A stretch of 8,019 nucleotides of DNA from a bacterium (GCA_030620455.1 JAUXEQ010000061.1:1-8019); one strand, 5' to 3'. Counted from the first letter of the stretch, positions 1 through 7,018 are shown. Made by a program: numbers and translations. Notes: generated by a model not told the origin, from the letters alone.

Positions 1-1
1 C

Positions 2-598
2 GATACTGTTTCTGATAGCATGGTTTTGGATTGTTTCAGTAATGCGAGTAATGCTGGGTATCAGATTTCTATAGGAACTTCTTATGCCACTGGAACCGGT
101 ATTGGTTTTTTAGAATATCAATTCGATTCTACGCCTGATAGATTTGCTGCTATTAGGAATCAGCTGTCCTCTGGAGCAAAAACAATGCTTTTTGAGTTTG
201 GACTCGAAGGAGTTTCAAAAAATCAATCACGAAAAACAGATAGAGATTCTTTGTTTGCATCGATTGTGAGATGGTTCGGGAGCAAGTATGTCGATATAAA
301 GGAATCGAATAATAAAGCCAATAAACCAGAGCTTATCGAGATTAAAGCCAGTCCAAATCCTTTTAACGCAAGTATTGAAATAACAGTCTTCTGTCCAGAA
401 TCCTATACAGCTTTTATTATGGATATGAACGGAAGGCGTGTGAAAGATTTTGGGTATTTTGACGGTTCTAATTCATTTAAAAGAATTACGTGGTTTGCAG
501 TCGATAATTTTAGTGCAAAAGTTACATCCGGTGTTTATCTTTTCATAGTAGCGACCGATAGAGCCGTTCATGCTAAGAAGATAATTTTTTTGAAATAG
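2..598 (+). CDS. Secreted protein with C-terminal T9SS type A-like sorting domain (5' partial)
   Basis: The reading frame is open to the window edge (codons from base 2). The first ATG, at 20, has no Shine-Dalgarno (SD) sequence, so this is probably the last 198 or so codons of a larger protein. Two parts are visible. Bases about 110-285 encode a stretch (FEFGLEG, then a charged segment and SIVRWFG) resembling the end of an alpha/beta domain that often precedes sorting domains in FCB secreted proteins; that is a loose pattern match. Bases about 340-595 encode a C-terminal domain with PNPFN (353-367), a DMNGRRV turn, GVYLF (530-544) and a final KKIIFLK. This layout is typical of T9SS type A sorting domains and related FlgD-like Ig folds, which direct outer-membrane export and surface anchoring. 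The N-terminal catalytic or binding part lies outside the window, so the activity is unknown. The stop codon overlaps the ribosome binding site of iorB, suggesting co-transcription. Confidence 0.8.
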   Translation, partial: DTVSDSMVLDCFSNASNAGYQISIGTSYATGTGIGFLEYQFDSTPDRFAAIRNQLSSGAKTMLFEFGLEGVSKNQSRKTDRDSLFASIVRWFGSKYVDIKESNNKANKPELIEIKASPNPFNASIEITVFCPESYTAFIMDMNGRRVKDFGYFDGSNSFKRITWFAVDNFSAKVTSGVYLFIVATDRAVHAKKIIFLK

Positions 599-603
599 GA
601 AGG
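597..603 (+). promoter_or_regulatory. Ribosome binding site of iorB
   Basis: AGGAAGG lies 7 bases before the iorB ATG at 611 and overlaps the stop codon of the preceding gene (596-598). It supports both the iorB start and translation from a shared transcript. Confidence 0.75.
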
Positions 604-610
604 TTTTACA

Positions 611-1195
611 ATGAAGGATGCATTTTCTGTTTTTATAACGGGCGTTGGTGGGCAAGGTATTATACTTGCCAGTGAATTGCTTTCGGATGTTTCGCTGAAG
701 GCTGGTTTCGATGTGAAAAAATCTGAGGTACACGGTATGGCTCAGAGAGGTGGTTCTGTCGTAAGCACGGTCCGTTTCGGAGATAAAGTACATTCACCAT
801 TGATTTCTCCTGGAGAGGCTGATGTCGTTCTGGCTTTCGAACCTTTAGAAGCATTGAGGACTTTGCACTTTTCAAAGCCCTCAGGAAAGGTTGTTGTTAA
901 TTCGAGACCTGTGATGCCGGCAACTGTTGCATCTGGAATGGCAACGTACCCAAAAGATGTGTTCGAGCAGATCAAGAAAGTTGTGCCAGATGTTGTTGTT
1001 GTTGATGGCGTAGCTTTAGCAAAAGAAGCAGGAACAGTTAGAGCGGTTAATGTAGTGCTTTTGGGTGCACTTTCAAATTATTTACCATTTAAGCAGGAAA
1101 CTTGGGAAGAAGTTATAAAGGAGAGGATTCCGCATAAATATTTGGATGCAAATTTGAGGGCTTTCAATAACGGCAGAAATGTTATTAACATGTAA
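611..1195 (+). CDS. iorB: Indolepyruvate:ferredoxin oxidoreductase, beta subunit (IorB)
   Basis: The 194-residue product is the usual length for stand-alone IorB, the gamma-type domain of 2-oxoacid:ferredoxin oxidoreductases. With IorA, which carries thiamine diphosphate and Fe-S clusters, the cytoplasmic enzyme converts aryl pyruvates from aromatic amino-acid transamination to aryl-acetyl-CoA and reduces ferredoxin. Visible marks are the N-terminal GVGGQG loop (residues 11-16), the family signature SEVHGMAQRGG (38-48), and SPLISPGEADVVLAFEPLEA in the next part of the domain. The start is fixed by a good SD at 597-603. iorA normally lies directly upstream, but here the upstream gene encodes a sorting-domain protein, so iorA must be further away or the subunit pairs with another alpha subunit. 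The next gene follows after 5 bp. A gamma subunit of a related 2-oxoacid oxidoreductase is the main alternative; the HGMAQRGG signature favours IorB. Confidence 0.9.
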   Translation: MKDAFSVFITGVGGQGIILASELLSDVSLKAGFDVKKSEVHGMAQRGGSVVSTVRFGDKVHSPLISPGEADVVLAFEPLEALRTLHFSKPSGKVVVNSRPVMPATVASGMATYPKDVFEQIKKVVPDVVVVDGVALAKEAGTVRAVNVVLLGALSNYLPFKQETWEEVIKERIPHKYLDANLRAFNNGRNVINM

Positions 1196-1198
1196 AGG
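1194..1198 (+). promoter_or_regulatory. Ribosome binding site that favours the second ATG of the PorV-like gene
   Basis: AAAGG overlaps the iorB stop (1193-1195). It is only 2 bases from the ATG at 1201 but 5 bases from the in-frame ATG at 1204, so the second start is the better spaced of the tandem ATGATG. Confidence 0.5.
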
Positions 1199-1203
1199 TT
1201 ATG

Positions 1204-2163
1204 ATGTTTAAGAATTTATCCATAGTTATAGTTTTCCTAGTTTTGATTTCCTCTGCTTGGTGTGATTTTGACATACCTAAAAATGCAGGAACAACGGCTT
1301 TTCCGTTTCTTTTAAAGTTGCAATACGATGCACGAGCTACAGCTCTTGCTGGTATGATTGCAAATTGGTACAAATTCCCGGGATATACGATTTGTAACCC
1401 ATCAACACCATCTATTGCCGGTGCAAGTGGAATAGCTGTTGTATATGGAAATTATTGGGGTCTTTTTAATACAGGTGGATTGGCGTATACAAGAACTTTC
1501 GGAGAAACTAAGGATCATTATGTTACATTTGTATTGCTTGGCGTCAGCTACGGAGAATTCATAAAAACGAATATCGATGCTCAAGAAATAGGGACATTTA
1601 CACCGGGAGATTTCGAATTTGTCACTGGTTATTCGCGAAGAGTAGGGAAATATTCATCTATTGGAGTCAATGTTAAGTTTATCTATTCATACGCTGACAT
1701 ATTCTCAGCATCTGCTTTTGCATTAGATGTTGGGTTTTCGAAGAGATTGCGTAGAAAGAGAACTCAATTTGCAGTTGTCGTGGAAAACCTTGGTTTTATG
1801 CTTTCAACCTATGGTGATGAGAAAGCTAAACTACCTCTCTGTCTGAAGGTTGGTGGTTGGACAGACTTACCGGAATTCCCGGGTGCATTAAACGCTCAAC
1901 TGGAATTGTCAAAGGATAATGGTTTTAGATTCGGTTCTTTGGCTCTATCCCCGAAAATCGGACTCGACATCGAACCTGTAAAAAATATCGAGATCTTAAT
2001 TGCATATACTATGAAACCTACCAAGGGGAATAGCTCCTCGCTTCTTGGATTGTCTGGTGGTGTTGTAGTTGATTTGAAGAAAGTATCTTTTGAATACGGA
2101 ATTCAGCATACTGGACAGTTAGGATTGGTTAACAGATTTACATTAAATTATCGCGGGATATAA
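1204..2163 (+). CDS. PorV/PorQ-family outer-membrane beta-barrel protein
   Basis: About 319 residues. A tandem ATG at 1201/1204 allows one more residue; 1204 is chosen because of the spacing from AAAGG. The N-terminus is a clear signal peptide: one Lys, a hydrophobic core (LSIVIVFLVLI), and a likely cleavage near SSAWC/D. The mature start reads NAGTTAFPFLLKLQYDARATALAGM, which matches the entry motif of the PorV/PorQ (UPF0164-like) family (A-G-T-x-A-F-P-F-L, then an AR-x-x-x-xAG segment). The rest is alternating amphipathic strands with aromatic and glycine residues, including paired FSKRLRRKRTQFAVVVENLG, and it ends in a strand (NRFTLNYRGI). PorV shuttles T9SS cargo to the attachment complex, but the family also contains members with no proven link to T9SS. 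A sorting-domain protein two genes upstream makes an export role plausible, though not shown. Length fits the family's usual 300-400 residues. Confidence 0.8.
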   Translation: MFKNLSIVIVFLVLISSAWCDFDIPKNAGTTAFPFLLKLQYDARATALAGMIANWYKFPGYTICNPSTPSIAGASGIAVVYGNYWGLFNTGGLAYTRTFGETKDHYVTFVLLGVSYGEFIKTNIDAQEIGTFTPGDFEFVTGYSRRVGKYSSIGVNVKFIYSYADIFSASAFALDVGFSKRLRRKRTQFAVVVENLGFMLSTYGDEKAKLPLCLKVGGWTDLPEFPGALNAQLELSKDNGFRFGSLALSPKIGLDIEPVKNIEILIAYTMKPTKGNSSSLLGLSGGVVVDLKKVSFEYGIQHTGQLGLVNRFTLNYRGI

Positions 2164-2170
2164 GTTTCAC

Positions 2171-2198
2171 TTATAGTTAATAATATTATTATCTATAG
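2171..2198. terminator. Inverted repeat between convergent genes, possible bidirectional terminator
   Basis: The 28-bp element is centred between 2184 and 2185. Its core AATAATATTATT (2179-2190) is a perfect palindrome. The arms extend to 2171 and 2198 with one mismatch (2177/2192) and one G-T wobble at the outer end. It fills most of the 39-bp gap between the ends of the PorV-like gene and uvrB, where a shared terminator would be expected. The stem has only one true G-C pair and no clean T-run, so as an intrinsic terminator it would be weak. Confidence 0.4.
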
Positions 2199-2202
2199 AA
2201 TA

Positions 2203-4272
2203 TTAGTAAAATCGAGTGATTCTTTTCAATTTTTTAAACGGTGGTCTTCGCTTTTTCTTGCCATCTGTTTCAGGCTGGATGTTTAATTCTTTCTGAATTT
2301 CCTTAATCTGGTCTCTTATGAATGCTGCGTATTCGAAATTTAGCTCTTTAGCAGCTTGCTTCATCAATCGAATTAACTCGTCAACTTTTGCAACTGCTGG
2401 TAATTCGCTTAAATAACTTGGCAATCGATCGGCATCCGATTCTTCGTCTTTATAGAGCTTCTCATCGGCGACACGTGTCGTCAACATTATTGATTCTACT
2501 GTTTTTATAATTGATACTGGATTAATATTGTGCTTCTTATTGAATTCGATTTGGATTTTTCTTCGTCTATCTGTTTCCTCAATTGCAAAGGTCATTGAAT
2601 CTGTCATTCTATCCGCATATAGAATTACTGTTCCAGCCTTATGGCGTGCAGCTCTCCCAGAGATTTGAATTAATGATCTTTTAGATCTAAGAAAACCTTC
2701 CTTATCGGCATCCATTATTGCTACAAGAGATACTTCCGGTAGATCCAAACCCTCACGAAGAAGATTAACTCCTACAAGAACCTCGATATTGCCTAAACGC
2801 AAATCCCGAAGAATTTCAACTCGTTCGATTACATCTATTTCGGAATGAAGATATCTGGATTTACTGCCCAATGATTTAAAGTAATCTGCAAGGTCTTCTG
2901 CCATTCGTTTCGTTAATGTGGTAACTAAAACTCGTTCATTAATATCTATACGTTGTTTTATTTCTCCCCACAAGTTCTCTACCTGACCCTTTGTAGGTCT
3001 AACCTCGATAGTTGGATCAACTAATCCAGTTGGTCGGACAACTAGTTCTACAATCTCACCGTCAACCTTCTCGAGTTCAAAATCACCAGGAGTAGCAGAC
3101 AAATAAAGCGTTTGAGGACATAGAGATTCGAACTCCTCGAAAAAAAGTGGTCGATTATCTAAGGCTGACGGTAATCTGAAACCGTACTCTAACAAAGTTT
3201 TCTTCCTCGATCTATCGCCATGATACATCCCTCTTAGTTGGGGTAAAGTGGCATGCGACTCATCGATTACGACAAGGAAGTCATCAGGGAAATAGTCCAT
3301 TAAACAACTTGGTCTTTCTCCCGGTTTACGACCTGCCAAATGTCTTGAATAATTTTCAATTCCTGGACAAAATCCAACCTCTAATAATAGTTCGATATCA
3401 AACAAAGTTCGCTGTTCGATTCTCTGTGCTTCGAGAAGTTTATGTTCCGACTTAAGTTTTTCCAGATACTCGGTAAGTTCTTTTCTAATAGACTTCGTAG
3501 CACGTTTAATGTTGGCATGACTGGAGACAAAATGGCGTGCAGGATATATGAAAACTTCGCCTAATTCTCCCAAAAGCTCTCCAGTCACGGGATTGAGAAG
3601 AGATATCCTTTCAGGAACATCGTCCCAATATTCTATTCGAATAACGTGTTCCTCATATGCCGGGTAAATTTCTACGACATCACCTCTTGCTCTGAACGAG
3701 CCACGATAAAAATCGATTGGATTTCTAACATAATGTATGTCAACAAGCTTGTGAATTAGTAACTCTCTTGAAGGACTGCTGCCAACTTTCACTATTGCGA
3801 CCATGTCTCGAAAGTCTTTGGGTGAGCCAAGCCCATATATTGCACTGACAGACGCAATTACGATCACGTCCTTACGTGATAGAATCGATGATGTAGCATG
3901 TAAGCGAAGTCGGTCGATATCTTCATTTATATCTGCATCTTTTTCTATGTATGTATCTGTTTCCGGTATGTATGCTTCAGGTTGATAATAATCATAGTAG
4001 GAGACAAAAAATTCCACAGCGTTGTCAGGGAAAAATTGTTTAAATTCACCGAACAATTGAGCTGCAAGGGTTTTATTATGAGACATTATTAGTGTTGGTT
4101 TCTGTATTTTCTCAATTAGTTTTGCGACTGTATAAGTTTTGCCGGAGCCAGTGACACCCAATAATACTTGATGAGTTTTATCACCAAGAAATCCTTTGAC
4201 AAGCTCTTGAATTGCTTCAGGTTGATCCCCTTTTGGCTCAAAGGGTGCATGTACTTTAAACTTTTTTTCCAT
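2203..4272 (-). CDS. uvrB: UvrABC excinuclease subunit B (UvrB)
   Basis: UvrB verifies DNA damage in nucleotide excision repair: UvrA loads it, and it recruits UvrC for the two incisions. The product has 689 residues and is complete. Visible elements in order: Walker A GVTGSGKT (39-46); the damage-probing beta-hairpin with YYDYYQPEAY (92-101), keeping all the tyrosines; the YSRHLAGR segment; Walker B DESH (337-340); YLSATPG; motif VI QISGRAARH (536-544) with both arginines; and the C-terminal UVR domain (about 631-664) that contacts UvrC. After the UVR domain comes an unusually basic tail with 10 Lys/Arg in the last 18 residues, making the protein slightly longer than the common 660-680. The start is preceded by AGGTT 3 bases from the ATG, a modest SD. 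It lies 20 bp after the epimerase gene and is probably last in that transcript. No LexA-type operator is evident in the short gap. Confidence 0.98.
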   Translation of the reverse strand: MEKKFKVHAPFEPKGDQPEAIQELVKGFLGDKTHQVLLGVTGSGKTYTVAKLIEKIQKPTLIMSHNKTLAAQLFGEFKQFFPDNAVEFFVSYYDYYQPEAYIPETDTYIEKDADINEDIDRLRLHATSSILSRKDVIVIASVSAIYGLGSPKDFRDMVAIVKVGSSPSRELLIHKLVDIHYVRNPIDFYRGSFRARGDVVEIYPAYEEHVIRIEYWDDVPERISLLNPVTGELLGELGEVFIYPARHFVSSHANIKRATKSIRKELTEYLEKLKSEHKLLEAQRIEQRTLFDIELLLEVGFCPGIENYSRHLAGRKPGERPSCLMDYFPDDFLVVIDESHATLPQLRGMYHGDRSRKKTLLEYGFRLPSALDNRPLFFEEFESLCPQTLYLSATPGDFELEKVDGEIVELVVRPTGLVDPTIEVRPTKGQVENLWGEIKQRIDINERVLVTTLTKRMAEDLADYFKSLGSKSRYLHSEIDVIERVEILRDLRLGNIEVLVGVNLLREGLDLPEVSLVAIMDADKEGFLRSKRSLIQISGRAARHKAGTVILYADRMTDSMTFAIEETDRRRKIQIEFNKKHNINPVSIIKTVESIMLTTRVADEKLYKDEESDADRLPSYLSELPAVAKVDELIRLMKQAAKELNFEYAAFIRDQIKEIQKELNIQPETDGKKKRRPPFKKLKRITRFY

Positions 4273-4292
4273 TTTAACCTATTTTAAAACTT

Positions 4293-5330
4293 TTACATAA
4301 ACTTCTTGAAGAGATTAAGAATTCCTTGTTTCCAAGCGACTCTATGGGTGACTCCGGAACCGGTTTCCAGCAAATCTTTATGTTCGAGATACCATTTATA
4401 TGATCTAATTAATGCTTCTGCATTGCTAAATTTAGGAACCCATCCAAGTTGTTTTTCTGCTTTTTCTATCGATACATAAGAATCTTTATCTGCGGTATCA
4501 TATACCCATTTATATAGCGGGGATATTCTAAGCGCCCAGAGAATCTCGAGTGCTGGTTTAACTAACCATGATGGTGTACGCATAACTCTTGAGCCGGTAC
4601 TGGCATAATGACAAAGAGCACCAAGAAATTCATTGATCTTGCCCACGATTTTAGCACCGATATTAAAGTTCTCGTTGATTTCCTCACACGGTAACGTCAA
4701 CGTGAGATAAATCGCATCAACAAGGTCGCTAACTTCTAATAGTTGATATTCGTTTTTGCCATTGCCTATGATAGGTATTTTTGCACCGCTTTCGATCCAA
4801 TCGTAAAGTATCTGGAAAACTCCCAGCCTACCTGTACCTATAAATGTTTTAGGTCTAACAATTGGAACGCAGAAGTTATTTTTTCGGTATTCCTCGCAGA
4901 TGTATTCCGCTTGAATCTTACTCTCGCCGTATGGACCGACACCAATAAGCGGATCGTTCTCATAGATAGGATGTTGATCCGGCACACCATAAACAGCTGT
5001 GGAGGATATGTAGATAACTCTTTCAACTTTATTCCTGCGAGAAGCCTCGAGAATATTTCTTGTTCCATCGATATTAGTAGTAAAAATGTCTTTTTTACTC
5101 CAAAGCGGTAACGCAGCTGCAGCATGAACAACTTGATCTACATCAGACAATAATTTCATCATTAATTCAAAATCTCTAACATCGGATTCATAATATTTAA
5201 CATTCTTTGGATATTCTGATGGGTTAAGCGGTGCAATATCAATTACTACAACCTTATCAAACTTGTCTGCTAACATGTTACATAGATGATATCCAAGAAA
5301 TCCGGAACCGCCAGTAACTGCGAGTTTCAT
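4293..5330 (-). CDS. NAD-dependent epimerase/dehydratase (extended SDR family)
   Basis: A complete 345-residue extended short-chain dehydrogenase/reductase. The Rossmann motif TGGSGFLG (6-13) is followed by Asp31 at the end of the second strand, which favours NAD over NADP. D50-V51 contacts adenine and HAAA (69-72) forms the cofactor loop. The catalytic set is SST (109-111) with Tyr134 and Lys138 in YGESK. RPKTFIGTGR and GNGKNEYQLLEVSDLVDAI are typical of sugar-nucleotide epimerases and 3-beta-HSD-like members, so the substrate may be a nucleotide sugar or a lipid-linked group; it cannot be fixed from sequence. The last 23 residues (GVTHRVAWKQGILNLFKKF region) form a basic, amphipathic end that might touch the membrane, which is inference. 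The start has a strong SD, GGAGGTG (5333-5339). It lies between guaA and uvrB, 20 bp before uvrB, with no partner gene that would name its pathway. Confidence 0.88.
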   Translation of the reverse strand: MKLAVTGGSGFLGYHLCNMLADKFDKVVVIDIAPLNPSEYPKNVKYYESDVRDFELMMKLLSDVDQVVHAAAALPLWSKKDIFTTNIDGTRNILEASRRNKVERVIYISSTAVYGVPDQHPIYENDPLIGVGPYGESKIQAEYICEEYRKNNFCVPIVRPKTFIGTGRLGVFQILYDWIESGAKIPIIGNGKNEYQLLEVSDLVDAIYLTLTLPCEEINENFNIGAKIVGKINEFLGALCHYASTGSRVMRTPSWLVKPALEILWALRISPLYKWVYDTADKDSYVSIEKAEKQLGWVPKFSNAEALIRSYKWYLEHKDLLETGSGVTHRVAWKQGILNLFKKFM

Positions 5331-5332
5331 AA

Positions 5333-5339
5333 CACCTCC
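5333..5339 (-). promoter_or_regulatory. Strong ribosome binding site of the epimerase gene
   Basis: On the minus strand this reads GGAGGTG. The GGAGG core ends 4 bases before the ATG at 5330. It is the best match to the SD consensus in the window and fixes the start. Confidence 0.8.
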
Positions 5340-5365
5340 GATAAAAAAATATATTCAGTCATGTT

Positions 5366-5392
5366 AAAAAAATTTAAATATTTCATTTTTTT
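5366..5392. repeat. AT-only inverted repeat in the guaA-epimerase gap
   Basis: Seven A residues (5366-5372) and seven T residues (5386-5392) flank a centre with partial symmetry. An 8-bp A-T stem plus 2 inner pairs is possible, with two mismatches. It lies just downstream of the guaA stop. It could be a weak terminator or a bent A-tract that helps a promoter for the epimerase gene, or only a consequence of high AT content. No clear -35/-10 pair was found in this 72-bp gap. Confidence 0.25.
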
Positions 5393-5402
5393 CAAATAGT
5401 AA

Positions 5403-6941
5403 TTATTCCCATTCAATTGTAGCTGGTGGCTTAGAGGAAATATCATAGACTACACGGTTTACGCCTTTAACTTCGTTGACAATTCTTGAAGAAATTTTAG
5501 CCAACAATTCATACGGAAGTCTTGACCAATCGGCGGTCATTCCATCTGTGGAATTTACCGCTCTGAGAGATATTACATTCTCATAAGTTCTTTCGTCTCC
5601 CATAACGCCAACAGTTTTTATAGGTAAAAGCACCGCAAAAGCCTGCCAAACATTATCATATTCACCAGAATTCTTAAGTTCCTCGATAAATATTGCATCG
5701 GCTTCTTTAAGAATATTTAGCGATTGTTGAGATACTGCTCCTAAGATTCTCACAGCAAGACCCGGTCCTGGGAACGGATGGCGAAATAGCACTGAATGAG
5801 GGATATCCAATGTTTTACCAAGTTCTCTTACTTCATCCTTGAAAAGTTCGCGTAAAGGCTCGATTAACTTGAATCCGAGTTTCTCTGGAAGTCCACCTAC
5901 ATTATGATGAGTTTTAATTGTTGCTGAGGGTCCTTTAAATGAAACGGACTCGATGACATCGGGATAGAGTGTTCCTTGTGCTAACCATCGTGCATTGGGG
6001 ATATTTTTTGCTTCTTTTTTAAAAATTTCTATAAAAGTGTTACCGATTATTTTTCTTTTTTGCTCGGGATTTTCAACATCCTCAAGTCGAGCGAGGAATT
6101 CCATCGAGGCATCGATGTATTTAAGCTCAAATCCAAAAATATCTTGAAAGTTTTTTTTAACTTCTTGTGCTTCGTTCTTGCGAAGAAGTCCGTTGCCTAT
6201 GAAGATTGGAACTAACCTATTCCCGATTGCTCGAATGAGAATTGCTGCTACCACAGTGGAATCCACACCACCTGAATATGCGAGGATAACTTTTTCCTCT
6301 GGTCCGACTTTTTGAGAAATTTCATTTATTTTTTGCTGAGCATAATTAGACAAATCGAATGTTCTTTTACATTTGCAAATACTCCGCACAAAATTTTTGA
6401 TTATTTCTATCCCATATTCGGTATGCTTAACCTCAGGATGAAATTGCGTACCGTAGATTCTTATACTCTCATTGGCTATTGCAGCGATAGGTAATGTATC
6501 ACTGTGAGCAATAGCGTGGAAGCCTTTTGGAATTCTTTCAATATTGTCACCATGGCTCATCCAAACTATAGAAGTTTCAGGAATCGAAGTGAATAATTTA
6601 CATTCGGTATCAATAGTTAATTTAGCTTGTCCGTATTCCCTTCGACGTGATCGAGCAAGTTTACCGTTAAAATGTTTTGCTATTAGTTGCATTCCATAAC
6701 AAATCCCCAGTATAGGAACTCCAAGTTCGAAAACTTTCTTATCAATTTCTGGTGAACCGGTTTCGAGGACGGATTCCGGACTTCCGGAAAGAATAAGACC
6801 TTTAAGAGAATTATTCACAAAGACTTCTGGTTTTGCATCGAAAGGGAGTAACTCAGAATAAACACCAATTTCTCTAATTCTCCGAGCAATAAGCTGTGAA
6901 TATTGAGAACCAAAGTCTAAAATTGTTATCTTCTCATTCAT
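5403..6941 (-). CDS. guaA: GMP synthase, glutamine-hydrolysing (GuaA)
   Basis: GuaA catalyses the last step to GMP: XMP, ATP and glutamine give GMP, AMP, pyrophosphate and glutamate in the cytoplasm. The 512-residue product is full length for a single-chain, two-domain enzyme. The N-terminal class I glutamine amidotransferase domain (1-190) carries the nucleophile Cys81 in GICYGMQ, and His168 and Glu170 in QFHPE. The ATP pyrophosphatase domain follows, with the P-loop SGGVDST (223-229), HHNVGGLPE and RHPFPGPGLAVRILG. The dimerisation domain ends in the hallmark SSKPPATIEWE. Every catalytic residue checked is present. The start at 6941 has only a weak GGA about 8 bases upstream. No purine riboswitch fold was recognised in the 77-bp upstream gap. 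It lies downstream of glyS and an exported-protein gene on the same strand; guaB is not in the window. Confidence 0.98.
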   Translation of the reverse strand: MNEKITILDFGSQYSQLIARRIREIGVYSELLPFDAKPEVFVNNSLKGLILSGSPESVLETGSPEIDKKVFELGVPILGICYGMQLIAKHFNGKLARSRRREYGQAKLTIDTECKLFTSIPETSIVWMSHGDNIERIPKGFHAIAHSDTLPIAAIANESIRIYGTQFHPEVKHTEYGIEIIKNFVRSICKCKRTFDLSNYAQQKINEISQKVGPEEKVILAYSGGVDSTVVAAILIRAIGNRLVPIFIGNGLLRKNEAQEVKKNFQDIFGFELKYIDASMEFLARLEDVENPEQKRKIIGNTFIEIFKKEAKNIPNARWLAQGTLYPDVIESVSFKGPSATIKTHHNVGGLPEKLGFKLIEPLRELFKDEVRELGKTLDIPHSVLFRHPFPGPGLAVRILGAVSQQSLNILKEADAIFIEELKNSGEYDNVWQAFAVLLPIKTVGVMGDERTYENVISLRAVNSTDGMTADWSRLPYELLAKISSRIVNEVKGVNRVVYDISSKPPATIEWE

Positions 6942-6988
6942 TGATAATATCCAGTTTAATCTGTATAAAATAGTAAAATATAGAGATA

Positions 6989-7018
6989 TATAACGAATAT
7001 TTTTGCATAGTATAACGA
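6989..7018. repeat. Pair of direct repeats TATAACGA upstream of guaA
   Basis: The 8-base word TATAACGA occurs at 6989-6996 and 7011-7018, start to start 22 bp apart, about two helical turns, in the 77-bp gap upstream of guaA. Such spacing would suit a regulator bound on one face of the helix, but in DNA this AT-rich two copies may be chance. No convincing -35/-10 promoter pair was found in this gap. Confidence 0.3.

Noticed and set aside
20..22. ATG at 20 as the true start of the first gene
   Set aside because: There is no SD upstream and the frame is open to the window edge. A secreted sorting-domain protein should also begin with a signal peptide, which is absent here.
473..975. Open frames on the minus strand opposite the sorting-domain gene and iorB (473-793, 660-875, 742-975)
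   Set aside because: They lie opposite well-supported genes, resemble no family, and no signal supports their expression.
992..1003. GTT x4 trinucleotide repeat in iorB as a phase-variation tract
   Set aside because: It is short, in frame and encodes valines in a plausible beta strand. Changes in units of 3 would not switch the gene off.
1185..1584. Minus-strand frames opposite the 5' part of the PorV-like gene
   Set aside because: They are short, look like random translation, and lie antisense to a gene with a signal peptide and family motif.
3803..3985. Plus-strand frame inside uvrB
   Set aside because: It is antisense to the conserved UvrB N-terminal domain and has only 60 codons.
4743..5131. 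Open frames overlapping the epimerase gene (4743-5111 plus, 4838-5131 minus)
   Set aside because: They are shadows of a gene with a full set of SDR motifs. Their translations have no recognisable domain.
5331..5402. Sigma-70 or Bacteroidota-type promoter for the epimerase gene
   Set aside because: TTGAAA and TATATT words occur but not at compatible spacing, and no TAnnTTTG element was found. The AT content makes single hits meaningless.
6357..6383. CxC pair in GuaA (SICKCKRTF) as a possible metal site
   Set aside because: A similar Cys-x-Cys occurs at the domain linker in well-studied GuaA proteins, so it is normal for the family.
6312..6494. Plus-strand frame inside guaA
   Set aside because: It is antisense to the conserved linker and amidotransferase region, with no supporting motif.
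6942..7018. Purine riboswitch upstream of guaA
   Set aside because: The gap is very AT-rich and shows neither the three-helix fold nor the conserved loop bases of a purine riboswitch.
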